A stretch of DNA of 64,000 nt from Emiliania huxleyi CCMP1516 (lineage: Eukaryota > Haptophyta > Isochrysidales > Noelaerhabdaceae). Below the pieces are notes generated by a model. That model was not told the DNA's origin. It did no database searches and was given only the letters and a program-made list of their open reading frames with translations. The stretch lies in contig NW_005201792.1 in the NCBI RefSeq assembly GCF_000372725.1, positions 1,190,022 to 1,254,021 of the forward strand, written 5' to 3'. The translations under genes and the position numbers were made by a program. Positions 38,560-48,362 of the stretch are shown here, one piece after another (the stretch's first letter is position 1; each line of letters starts with the position of its first letter).

Positions 38560-38846
38560 GGACGAGTTGGAGACGAGCAATAGATGCACAGTCTTGTCGA
38601 CCGCCGAAGATTCGGCGCTGATTCTCGGGCCAGCGACAGCGCGCTGGCCGCTGCGGCCAGAGCGATGAGCGCGAGGGAGCGGTAGGCGCGAGCGGGGGTG
38701 CGCGGCATGGTGGCGCGGAGAAGTGGAGCCGATCGCTCGAGCCGCGCGTAGCAGCGCCGACGCTCGCTGAGTGTGCGAGAGCGGAGGCCGTCCGCCCGGC
38801 AGATGCAAGGCGCCGCCTTTCGCTTCTCGAATGATTTTACCTCGCT
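38560..38846. other. Short divergent intergenic region
   Basis: This is the 5' flank of the giant gene. The long frame stays open through it without an ATG, so part may be untranslated leader or an uncalled upstream exon. Confidence 0.35.
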
Positions 38847-39653
38847 ATGAATGACACGCAATCCACGCTCTTGCACCCCTTCCCTGTGACACGTGCCAGA
38901 ACAAAAAAACTGCGGAGAATACACTACCGACACACACACCCGCTACGATTCTATTGTGCCCCCCACACGCGATTCTCGTGCCGATTCTCGCGCAGCAGCA
39001 GCCTCTGTGCTTTGCTCGCCCCAGCCTCCTCCGCCCCCCGCATTCGCTCCCGACGCGCCGTAGCTTTGCGAGCCGGCGCGGACTCGCCATCTCCGCCACA
39101 GCCGGAGCGGCCGGCAGGCGCCCGCCTCGGCGTCGATCTCGTGACGATTTGGCGGCCACCGCGTCGTCCTGCGGCTGCCTGCCCTCCACCGCCGCCTCCG
39201 CCTCCGCCAAAGCGTTGGACGCTGCTCGGCACGCCGTCGGCGGTGCGCCCACCGGCATCGGACAGCCGCCGACGGTGCATCCGCAGGGATACGCCCGCCA
39301 GGGCTGCGCACGTGCTCTGGCCGCTAAGAGATCGCATCTGTCTCTCGGCTGTCTTCGGAGGGCATCCTGCCGAACGCGTCCGGGACGGTGCCATGTTTTG
39401 CCCGCGCGACTGGGTCGTGCCGAAGCTCCCTCCTGCGCACGCTCCCACGCGAGGGTGGGCGTCTGACGCAGCGCGGCGAGTCAGCACAGGCACCGTCGCA
39501 ATTTTGAGCAGTCACGCAGCTGGTGCCGGGAGCGTCGCCAGTCCGCAATCGAGTATACTGGCGGACCAGGATTGGCGTCCGCCGATCAAACCGTCGCAAT
39601 TCATCCACCGCGGCGCAGAGATGATCCGAGCGTTTGTCAGTCCGTCTGAATAA
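38847..39653 (+). CDS. Possible 268-residue protein (weak)
   Basis: An open frame starts at ATG 38847 and ends at TAA near 39651. Its N-terminal half is arginine/serine/proline-rich and could be a targeting region. Its second half has more ordinary composition (RDRICLSAVFGGHPAERVRD, FCPRDWVVPKLPPAH, SQFIHRGAEMIRAFVSPSE). Another plus frame and one minus frame are also open over parts of this stretch, and no domain is recognised. It may be a decayed gene in a repeat-rich neighbourhood. Confidence 0.25.
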   Translation: MNDTQSTLLHPFPVTRARTKKLRRIHYRHTHPLRFYCAPHTRFSCRFSRSSSLCALLAPASSAPRIRSRRAVALRAGADSPSPPQPERPAGARLGVDLVTIWRPPRRPAAACPPPPPPPPPKRWTLLGTPSAVRPPASDSRRRCIRRDTPARAAHVLWPLRDRICLSAVFGGHPAERVRDGAMFCPRDWVVPKLPPAHAPTRGWASDAARRVSTGTVAILSSHAAGAGSVASPQSSILADQDWRPPIKPSQFIHRGAEMIRAFVSPSE

Positions 39654-40020
39654 TTCCCAGCCGGCTGTGGATGCCTCGCCGCCGGCCTTGGCACCCACTT
39701 CAAACCCTCAGACACGCCCACCCTCACCCGCGCCTCGCTCAGGCCGCCGCCCAGCACGAGCGGCGGCCAGAAGAAGACGCGCCGCAGCGACGCGCCTCCG
39801 CCTTCGCCGCCGGAGCGGGCGACGCACACCGCGCGAGCCATCTCGAGGTAGGCGGCGCCGGGGAAGACGACGCGATCAGCAGCATGCTGCTACCTGCCGC
39901 CAGCTCTTGCCGCCGCGCCGGACGAGACCGAGGCGAGCGAACGCGCCTCGATCGGGTCGCCGAGCGATGTGCCCGTGTGGAGCGCCCACAGGCGATGGGC
40001 TGTCGCCGATAACAGCGGCG
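39650..40020 (-). pseudogene. Polyketide synthase relic (KS and DH fragments)
   Basis: Reading the minus strand, HTGTSLGDPIEARSLASV (about 39990-39935) matches the ketosynthase HGTGTxLGDPIE motif with one residue lost. About 30 codons later in the same frame, VVFPGAAYLEMARAV (about 39870-39826) matches the start of a dehydratase domain, continuing SLRRVFFWPPLVLGGG. A TAG at 39890-39892 separates them. In an intact modular type I PKS the rest of KS and usually an acyltransferase, more than 1 kb, lie between these motifs. The fragment therefore carries a large internal deletion and is not functional. Retroposon copy d lies just upstream. Confidence 0.75.
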
Positions 40021-40092
40021 TGGCTCGGCGGCCTCCGCAGCTGCCCGAAGAAAAAGTCTCGTCCCGCTTCGCCTGTTGCGTGAATCGTGCGT

Positions 40093-40134
40093 CCCATCCC
40101 TCCCTTGGTTGTCTGTTTTCTTTCTTTCTTTCTT
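40093..40134 (+). mobile_element. Very short retroposon copy (family R1, copy d)
   Basis: Only the last 42 bp of the family is present (cccatccctcccttggttg... then (TTTC)n). It is flanked by an exact 12-bp repeat, tgaatcgtgcgt, at 40081-40092 and 40135-40146. It is an extreme 5' truncation. Confidence 0.85.
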
Positions 40135-40146
40135 TGAATCGTGCGT

Positions 40147-40916
40147 GTGCGAGAATGGTGCTTTTAGCTGGGAGGAAAAAAAAGAACAGCCGAGCTATAC
40201 GCCAGCCTCTCGTCGGCGAATCGATGCGAGTTTGTCGGCTGCTGTGAACATACACAGTGCGCACCCCGCCCCGCTCACAGGGCGTGCATCACACAGGCGT
40301 GGACTGTGTGACTCCTCGGGTTTCTGGGACTCGACAGAGGTTGTGCTAGTCGCTACAGTCGGACGGCTCCGGCACGTCTGATACGCAGTTCGGGCTGTGC
40401 GTAGTGTCGTGCGCGGCTAAATTCTTTCGCCGCGCAGAATCCAGAGCCAGGAACGCGCCGCTTGCGGAGTCGGCGAATACGATGCGAGTTTTGCTGCATT
40501 GTTTCTTTTGGTGTACCTGTGTGCATACGTGTCGTCATCATCTGTCCCGCGTCCACCCATAACGCGCTGGTGTCCAGTCCGAGCCTGACTGTTCTTCACC
40601 TTTCTACCTATGTATGTTGGTAGGGAGGTGATGAGGAGTCAGTTAGCGCGGCGGGCGGTTAGACGTTACGGGAGGCTTCGGAGGTTGCAGCGGAGCGTGT
40701 CTCATTGCGTCCTACCGGAGCAATATGGAAGATACAAAGAGAGGGAGGAGCAACGAGCGCCCTGGCGGGTGAGCCAAACATACCGCGGGTGAGCCAAACA
40801 TATCGCGGTGAGCCAAACATCGTATCGCGCGCTTGCCTCCGCGTCGGCGAGGATGCGAGTTTGTCGCGGTTGCTGTGAACATAAACATTCTTCCGTGTCG
40901 TATTCAGCGCTGACTT
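40147..40916. other. Repeat-rich intergenic stretch
   Basis: No gene was seen. It contains several copies of the gatgcgagttt-type words of family R4 (about 40215, 40480, 40855), a copy of family R2 (40572-40617), and a short direct repeat gtgagccaaacat near 40768-40820. Confidence 0.55.
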
Positions 40917-41718
40917 GTGTGAACTCGCATCGTATTCGCGGGCTGGATACTCGCATCGTATTCGCGGAGTCTCCGCTATGTAATAGGGTACTCGCATCGT
41001 AACAAGTAGGGAGGGTGGTAGGATTCCTACATACATACAACTCAGGAGGCATTGATCCCTACTCGAGTACCGCACCAGGGTGTCTTTTTACCCCTTTGAA
41101 CAAAAGATTAAACCCCCACAGACACAACCAAGCTATCTCCAAAAACAGACAGTCGACACACGGGTCCACTGTCCATGCCGTGTGCTCATGCCGTGCGCCG
41201 CCGCAGCAGCCTGGGTGAGAAGAGGGTGAAGACGATGGCCCGGAATGTCCACGAGGCAGGCGACCAGCGTGTACATGATTGAGAGTAAGGCGAACGCGGC
41301 GGCCCGTTCGACGAAGACGATGAGCGTGTAAATGACGGAGAAGATGCTCACCCGCGAGTCCTCGTCGGCGGGCGGCGGAGAGGCGTCGCGAGAGAAGAGG
41401 CTGGCGATGGTCTCGTTGACGGGCGTGCCGCCAACGAAGATGTCCATATCGGAGTTGTCGGGGACGGGAGACGCGAGAACGGCGCCTCCTCGTCCTGGTG
41501 CTCGAACGCCATCGGTACTGGTCGACCCAGATCCCGGCGGGAGCGAGTCGTCGTTGGCAGCGTAGATGCCACACGGGATGGTTCTCTCGAGCTTGACCGC
41601 CTCGGAGGGCAAGGTGCCGCACGTAGGCCGTTGACACTCGAGTTGACTCTGCTGACGTTGCGCTGCCCTGTCGAAGTGCGCTGTTAAGCAACACCCGTGG
41701 TGTGACGGCCCCCAGACA
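40917..41718 (-). pseudogene. Truncated duplicate of the giant ART-like gene
   Basis: Two blocks match the giant gene region at near identity. Positions ~40917-41214 correspond to ~32880-33180 (its 3' flank and last codons), and ~41213-41718 correspond to ~37297-37795 (a piece near its N-terminus). About 4.1 kb between them is missing, including both membrane clusters in part and all three ART-like modules. Further small deletions occur in the VFVVKLCRAAAF region. The remaining frame (41133-41612) still reads LPPGSGSTSTDGV and SLFSRDASPPP but fuses out of context. It is non-functional as a copy of the parent. Confidence 0.85.
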
Positions 41719-42298
41719 GGCCTGCTCAGTCAGGAGTTGGCGAGTGTGTGGGAGATTCACGCCCGTCGCTCAACGTCTGTTTAAAGACTGTTCGCGGAGC
41801 AAGCTCACGGTCGAGCGGGCTTGACGCGCGCTTCAGGATAGCAAGAAGCGTGCCCACTCCCCTGGGGAGCGTGCGGACACGCCTGGGAATCGTTGTGGAG
41901 CGACCATGGACTGGGATGACAGCCGGCGAAGCGCTGCGCCAAATCCATGGCTCCGAAAGACGTCCGCCCTCGACGTGCTGGAAGCTTCACGGCGGAGGCT
42001 GTGAAGTCGCATCGAGCTCAACCTGAGCGCACGCACGCACCGTGCTGGGGAGGAGTTGGCCTGCGAGCGGCGAGCGCTCCCGAGCGCGCGGCGCCCCGTT
42101 CTGGCCATCTTGCGCTTTACCACCACAAAATCGCCTCCATTTTGCGCGCCTCCGGGGGCAGGTCTAGCCGGGCCCGATTGATGATACTTTTGATGGTTGC
42201 GCGCCGGATCTCGACTCCACCGTGCTACGGTGCGTCCCAAAGCAAAACTTGTAAAAGGGGCCAGATTGGCCGATTTATAACGACGAGACAGCGTCTGA
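41719..42298. other. Intergenic, no gene seen
   Basis: This lies between the duplicate and the orphan exon. Overlapping frames are open on both strands, with no recognised domain. The last ~150 bases have lower GC. Confidence 0.35.
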
Positions 42299-42628
42299 AC
42301 GCTATTTTGCGGCGACACCGATACAAAGAGAGAGAGCGCTTGGCTCTATCAAAGCGGCGACTGGTACACCTTCTACTGGGATGGCAGCACGGCCGAGAAG
42401 GTCGCACGGCGCGCTGTCTTCCCGACGCTCGAGCACGACGACCACGACCCCGGCCCCCTCGCAGAGCGCATCAGGCGCGACAAGCGCGAGCGGTCCGTCC
42501 GCTCCTCCGACGACTCCTCCTCCGACCAAGACTCATGCGGCACCGGCTCTACTAGCGAGGCGAATGACATATTCGACACCCTCGACGACCATCTCGGCTA
42601 CGGTTCCGACTCCGGCTCCGGCTGGTAG
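42299..42628 (+). CDS. Orphan C-terminal exon of an unknown acidic protein
   Basis: An open frame without its own ATG ends at TAG (42626-42628). It contains AWLYQSGDWYTFYWDGST, then a helical EKVARRAVFPTLEHDDHDPG, and an acidic serine-rich tail ending SDSGSGW. The composition is unlike the shadow frames around it. A plausible acceptor (…agagag) lies near 42332-42337. I could not identify upstream exons, so it may be a relic or the end of a gene broken by repeats. Confidence 0.4.
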   Translation, partial: TLFCGDTDTKRESAWLYQSGDWYTFYWDGSTAEKVARRAVFPTLEHDDHDPGPLAERIRRDKRERSVRSSDDSSSDQDSCGTGSTSEANDIFDTLDDHLGYGSDSGSGW

Positions 42629-42682
42629 TCGACAAGCTGCCGAGCCCAAATCACTGTGTGTGACACATTTCTTGTTGGCTTC

Positions 42683-42718
<36 letters not shown>

Positions 42719-43471
42719 ATACGCGGTTGAGGGCCCACGGTTGTGGCTAGTGGAGGGTGCTGTACAATCCGAGGGCGTTCCCATGGCCTCACGGGCCCGG
42801 GCGACGATCGTGGCCAGAAAAATCAAAAAGATCCGTGGGGGCGAGATTTTTACTTGTGTAGCTCGATTTTGACCCAGAACAAACACAGAACGGCCCCAAA
42901 TCGGCCTGGAACCGACCCGTGGGCCCGTCTGCCGCACCCAGCTCCGCCGGGAGGGCGCGCGCCGTTCCCCGCGGGTCGGGCGGGCCACGCAGACACAGCG
43001 GGAGAGCTTCCCGTGCCCTGTGAGTGCCGTCACACCGCCTCAAATAGGTCCCAAAGTGGGGGGTGTTTGCCTCAAGTGATATGGCATATGGAATGGCTCT
43101 ATGATGAGAGCTCGAGGGCTCGAGCTACAAGAGGGAAGATAGGCTAGAGCGGGAAGCTTCGTCCTTCGACCGCGGGAGTCCTTTTTTTGAGTCCTGAGAG
43201 GATGGTTGAAAATTTTTGCTGAAAAGACCCCCAGGCCACACCAGCTCCGTTTCACAGCAACAACTCGCATCGGCTCGCCGACTCAGACTCGCAAGCGCGG
43301 TGATGCGAAACACGTGCTTCGCGCCTCGCGGCCTCCGAGCCGGCCCCTCCTCTCCTGTAGGCACGCAGCAGGCGAGCGCGGCAGAGCAATATGGCGGTCT
43401 TCTACGTCGTGCGGCCCCCCGGCCCCGCCGAGAGTCAGTGTAGCGTCATGTCCGTGGGCGTCCTTGGGCCT
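42629..43471. other. Intergenic with microsatellite and inverted repeat copy
   Basis: This contains a (CT)n run at 42687-42716 and an inverted copy (~43316-43402) of the family R4 segment at ~32375-32461. It is the 3' flank of GMP reductase. No gene was supported. Confidence 0.5.
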
Positions 43472-44968
43472 TCAAGCCGAAGCAACAGGTGTTCCGCTCG
43501 CGGGTTTGGCTGGCGCCGCTGGCTTGGACAGGTCGTGCACGCCAAAGACCGAGTTGAGCTGCTGCGTGACGCGGATGAAGGTGGTTCGCCGCGGCATCTC
43601 CTTGATGGTGGCGGCCCCTAGGGCGGGAGGGCGGGGGGACGGGGGGGGGGGGGCTGCGGGCTCGGGAGGCTGGGCGGTGCCGTGGGGACGGGCGGGGGCC
43701 ACTCGCCGATGTACGTGCACGCGGATCGGAGGCCGCCGAACAGGTCGAGGATGACAGCGTCGACCGGCCCGCGGTAGGCGACCTCGACCGTCTTGCCCTC
43801 GCTCGAGCGGTACTCGGCGACGCCGCCGGAGTGCTTCGCCATCGCCGTCGAGCTGGACATGCCGTAGAACTGCTTGTACTGCTTGCCCCCCCGCTCGACC
43901 AGCGTGCCGTGCGACTCGTCCGTGCCCGCGAACATGCCCCCCATCATGACAAAGTCGGCGCCGCCGCCAAACGCCTTGGCCGCGTCGCCCGGGTTCGTGA
44001 TCCCTCCGTCGGCGACGATGTGCCCGCCGAGGCCGTGAGCGGCGTCCGCGCACTCCACGACCGCCGAGAGCTGCGGGTAGCCCACGCCGGTCTGCCTAGG
44101 GTTAGGGTTAGGGTTAGGGTTAGGGTTAGGGTTAGGAGAGCTGCGGGTAGCCCACGCCGGTCTGCCGGCGCGTCGTGCAGACGGAGCCCGGCCCGATGCC
44201 GACCTTGACGACGTCCGCCCCGTGCATGATGAGCTCCTCCGTCATCTCATTGGTGACGACGTTGCCCGCGATGATCGTGCGCGACGGGTGCGCGGCTCGC
44301 ACGCGCTGCACGCAGCTCACAAACCCCTCGCTGTACCCGTTGGCCACGTCCAGGCAGATGGTCTGCACCGCCTGGAGGGAGGTGTGTCGTGGACGCGTCT
44401 GGGGCGTGGCGCTCGGGCGTGCCTTGTGGGCTGCGCTCTGGCCCGCCGGACACCGCTCGAGAATCTGGTCCAGCTTCTGCAGGTCCGCCGTCGAGACGCC
44501 AGAGGAGACCGCCACGTGCGCCGCCGCCTCGGGGTGGGCGGCCACAAAAGCGGCCCACTCCTCGACGCTGTAGTGCTTGTGCACCGCGACCATCGCGCCG
44601 TGCCGCGCCAGCGCCAGCGCCATGTCGAACGTGCCGACCGTGTCCATGTTGGCGACGATGAGCGGCACGCCCTCCCAGCTCCGCTTCGTGCTTGAAGGTG
44701 AAGCGGCGGCGCAGGTCGACCTGAGACCGCGAGACCAGCGTCGAGCGCTTTGGGCGGAGCAGCACGTCCTGAGGCGAGGGTGGTTGGTGGTCAGCGTCGA
44801 GCACCTTGGGCGGAGCAGCAGGGTGGTTGGGAGAGGCGAGGTGCGAGGTGCCTTGTAGTCCAGCTTGACGTCCTCCTCTATCCGCATCGCGTGCGCAGCG
44901 ACGCCGCCCAGCGAACTCGCCCCTGCCGCGCAAAGCAGCGGGCGGCGGAGACGGAGCACGGTCCGCAT
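43472..44968 (-). CDS. guaC: GMP reductase, 5 exons, with one apparent frameshift
   Basis: Exons are 44968-44852, 44768-44447, 44371-44166, 44095-43707 and 43617-43472; all four introns are GC-AG. Motifs: [95 protein letters not shown] (catalytic Cys), [40 protein letters not shown] and [13 protein letters not shown]. The enzyme converts GMP to IMP with NADPH. No CBS domains are present, which separates it from IMP dehydrogenase. Exon 2 is 322 nt, one more than a multiple of three. The frame changes near 44684-44690, between FTFKH and KRSWEG, with too little space for an intron. The reading is otherwise intact, so this is a sequence error or a recent mutation. Intron 3 is the telomeric insertion. 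Confidence 0.88.
44097..44135. repeat. Interstitial TTAGGG tract with exact 31-bp flanking duplication
   Basis: Thirty-nine bases of TTAGGG repeat interrupt the GMP reductase coding sequence. The flanks 44066-44096 and 44136-44166 are identical 31-bp copies (core gtagcccacgccggtctgcc), each encoding [11 protein letters not shown] on the minus strand. Read through, the insertion puts TAA directly after the first copy. Removing 44096-44165 as a GC-AG intron restores the family sequence exactly. Confidence 0.97.
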
Positions 44969-46900
44969 CGGTGATGAACCGTCGGCGGGGCGGAGATGAT
45001 GTCGCTGTGCGAGAGAGTGAAATCCGGCGCTTCTCCGCGTTTTCTTTTTGGAACGTTAGCAGCTGGTCGGACGTTGTTATAGACGCCGTCGCCAACTGTC
45101 ATGTCGGTAGACGCTCTGCACCGCTCGCTGCTGGAGCGCGGTTGATCGCGGCGCCGACGCCGCGGCGGCGCCATCTCGCTCGCGCGGCGAGAGACGGCGC
45201 TGCATCGGCGCCAAAACAAACGGGAGGTCGCGGCGCGGCCGCGGCAGCAAAAACATCGACGTTCGCTTCTGCTTCTGCTTTTCGTCTTGTCGCAGTCGCA
45301 CACGCGCGCGATCCGCGTCGCTCCGCGAGGACACGAAGGCCGGGGTTCGAACCGGACGTAACCGGCAGCACAAGAGCGCCGGTTGGAACGCCGGCCGATC
45401 GTGCCATGGAGTGATGCAGGTCTTGTACGCTCTGGAAAACCAGCTCATCATATATGACTGGTTTTGTCCGCGGGCGCGAGGGCACTGCGGAGGCGGGCGG
45501 CGGCGGCGGAGGCGGCTGCAGCAGCAAACCGGGCTGGCGGCGGCGCGCGGACGGTGGCGGCGGCGCGAGGACGGCGGCGGCGGCGCGGTGGCGCTGCTCC
45601 TCTGCTGCTGATGATGACAATGATGCTGCTCCTGCTGCCCCTCCCGCCCGCCAGCTGCCCGCACGCTCGGTGTCATCTCTTCACCTTCACACTGGTCGAG
45701 TCATAGGTGCGAGGGGCGTGGACGGCGGAGCTGGATCACACACACACACACACCGGGGAGAGGTATTCAGTCGGGGGCAGTGAGGGTCCAGCTGGGTGGT
45801 GTGATTAATTATTTATTAGTAATTAGGATAATAACTATTAATTATTAATCATCGGGGGGCGGCGCGGCGCGGCGACGGGCGGCGCGAGGCGGCGGAGAGC
45901 GAGGCAGCGGGCGGCGCAGGGCGGGGCGGCGCGGCTGCGGGTGGGGTAATTACTTATTTGTTAATTAATTATTGATTAATATCATCGGGCGGTGGCGCGG
46001 CGCGGCGGCGGCGGGCGACGCGGAGCGGGGCGGCGCGAACATCTGCTCTGATCAGGCCTCCGGGCTTTGAGGCGGGGCAATGGTCGCGCCGCCCTCGACT
46101 CAAGGGGCTGCCTTCCACCCGTCTGCTCAGGCCGGGGGAGGGGGGGAGACCTCCTGTTCCTCGCGGAACGGGAACAGGCCCCTCCTTGCCCGGTCTGCGA
46201 TGCAGGGCGGTGGTCGTGCCATCTTCGCTTCGTACGGACAACGACCCCGCCGCAACCGTCGCCGGCGCGCGACACGTTCCCGTAGGCCGGACTGTCCTCG
46301 TCGAGAGTGTGTGCCGTCAAGGCGGGATGCACTCAGGGACAGTGCCGACGGGACGCGGCTCGAGAGACGACTCCCGCGAAGGCACGGCTGGCATCCGTGG
46401 CGTGGGGCTCGTCTTCGATAAGTCGGGCATGGCTCTCCCCGCAACTTTCTCGCTAACACGCGCGCACCGCCGAGCCTTCGGCGGGCGCACTGCGGCCGCA
46501 CGTCTACCTCCGTCATAGTGCCACGACGTGCGGCCTAGAATTAGCACACGCGCTTCTGCTCGCATACACTCATACAATGAATTGACATCTCCCATGAGTG
46601 CGAGTTAGGGCTAGCAGTAGGCAGCTAGCCTGTGAGGAGAGCGTCCATAGACACCTCACATGACCCCACACACGGTCTCGTCCATGCCTTGCGGCTGGCG
46701 GCGAGATTGCTAGAGGTGGAGCAAGCCTGCTCTAGCCTCGCATGTTACTTCCTGTCGTCTGTTGTGTCGTTGTGCCCTTGTTTGTACTCTTGGCACTGTG
46801 CGTGCTGGGGGGGGCGACAGGGAGGATGTGGCCTTGAGTTATGTGTACGCCAACTCAGGGTGTGTGGCAGCCAGCTGGCTGTGTGTCTTGTGAGCCTTTT
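44969..46900. other. Long intergenic region with two AT-rich islands
   Basis: No gene was supported in about 1.9 kb. It contains a CA microsatellite (45737-45752), AT-rich islands at 45803-45852 and 45946-45986 set in >80% GC surroundings, and a hairpin with 7-bp arms near 45362-45386. Several frames are open on both strands because of GC bias, but none has a recognisable domain. Confidence 0.45.
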
Positions 46901-46904
46901 GTGT

Positions 46905-47013
46905 CTGTGTGTCGCTCGTGCGTGCCGTCATCATCTGTCCAGCGTCCACCCATACCGCGTACCGTTGGTGTCCAGTCCGAGCCTGGCTGTTCTTCACCTT
47001 CCTACATACATAC
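46905..47013 (+). repeat. Dispersed repeat family R2, longest copy
   Basis: This copy shares gtcatcatctgtcc, cgtccacccata and tggtgtccagtccgagcctg with 40525-40617, and the last of these with 11249-11301. All copies end in a short tetranucleotide-like run (ctacctacctac, ctacctatgta or ctacatacataca). A common 3' end with a simple-repeat tail suggests another retroposon family. Confidence 0.65.
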
Positions 47014-48362
47014 ATCGGACGTGCTGCAGAACAAGCTGACGCGGGCCGCCCAGTGGTACCTCGACGAGGTGACTTCGACCACCAAGAATTGGCTGGGGCT
47101 GCAGAAGCAGCGTATCTCGGTCGTCTTCACACGGCAATCGCAACCCCGCTCCCGACTCCCTGGGCGAGGACGGTGGCATTGGGTCGCACCCACTTCCACC
47201 CCCAGAAGGTCGAGCCCGCTCTCCCTGGTCGACGAGTCGCGCCCGCACCCGCGGCCTCTCTATCGTCCTCGGCTCGCCCCCCCCCCCACCGCCGGCTCCT
47301 CTTCAGGCTCGGGGAGGCGTGGCCCTCCCTGTCGAAGATCACGGTGGTCCGGCTGCCACTGCGACGGGCCTTCCCCCGGTGAGCTCGTACGTCCCAACTC
47401 CACTCGCAGAGGCCGCGTCAGCTCATCTCTCGCCTCCTCCGACAGCTGACCCCAAGCCCCCCCTGGGGCCCTCCGGCCTCGGCCTTCCGGCTCGCTGGCG
47501 GGCCCGTTATCGTATTGCGGCAACTCCCCTCCCCCTCTCCCCCAGCTCCTCCTCCCGGGTACTCCAACCTCTGGCGGGGCGGTTCCGGATCCCCCAGGGC
47601 GGAGAGGCAAAATCTGCAAGGGCGTCGGTGCCGTGCCATGGGTCGATGAGTACGTCACGGACTACGTGTGTGCGCTGTGTGGGTACCGTTTGTTTGTGGC
47701 CGAAGCCGATGGGCTACACTAAGCCCCCGCCGGGAATGCTGGGCGCCGCCGGGGCTCCTCCTGCGATGTCGCCAGCGATGGAGCGGTGAGGGAAGAGCTG
47801 TGGCCTCCGCGCATAAATTCATGCGACTCTCTTTTTTTTCTGTAACGACGCTGGCTTTGCGCGAACCGCCCGTAGCGGAGTGGGCCCCGAGTTTGAAAAG
47901 GGCGACGGACGCTTGCGTCCTAGCCTCCAACAACGCCTCCCCGGCGCAGAGGGGCCCCCGGAGGGATGCTCAACCGCTCCACGCCACGCCGCTTGCGGCG
48001 GTCCTATCCCCAGCTCCGCTGAGGGCCGGTTCGTTATTTTGACCGCGCAAGATATGAAGGGTGGCTAAGGGCTCTGCTCGCAAGGCGCCCGCGTCGCAGA
48101 CGCGGTACCATTGACAAATCTGCAATATACCCCCACACGAGCAAATAGCAAAATCCGAATACCGTGCACGAACTGCGTGATCTGGGCCGGGCAAGCCTTC
48201 AGCTGGTGCCAAGACATGGTAAAATTGAAGCCGCGACGTCCGCCAAATCCGTGCTTTCGGAGCAACTGAGGGAAAGCCGCTGATCGAGCCCAGCGTGCCC
48301 GCGGCCGCCTCCCGCGCAGCACCGCCGCTGGGGACGACACGCTGCGGAATCGGATCGAGCCC
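47014..48362. other. Repeat-rich region without a supported gene
   Basis: Positions 47195-47465 are the inverted copy of family R3 (mate at 16940-17240). Positions ~47874-48021 are duplicated at ~48946-49078, where the second copy carries retroposon copy e. Short words of the first block (ctgtaacg..gcgaaccgcccg at ~47838-47873) recur at ~49200-49230 in front of the phosphatase gene, so part of this region may be a duplicated promoter. Confidence 0.55.

Noticed and set aside
44684..44690. Programmed ribosomal frameshift in GMP reductase
   Set aside because: No slippery heptamer or downstream structure was evident at the site. A sequence error or plain mutation is simpler.
43472..44968. IMP dehydrogenase as the identity of this gene
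   Set aside because: There are no CBS domains. The MDTVGTF, HKHYS and FYGMSS segments and the short length match GMP reductase.
45330..45420. Possible tRNA, because of a ggggttcgaaccgg T-loop-like word
   Set aside because: I tried folds on both strands. The T stem has mismatches, the acceptor and anticodon stems do not close, and the strongest pairing is a simple 7-bp hairpin.
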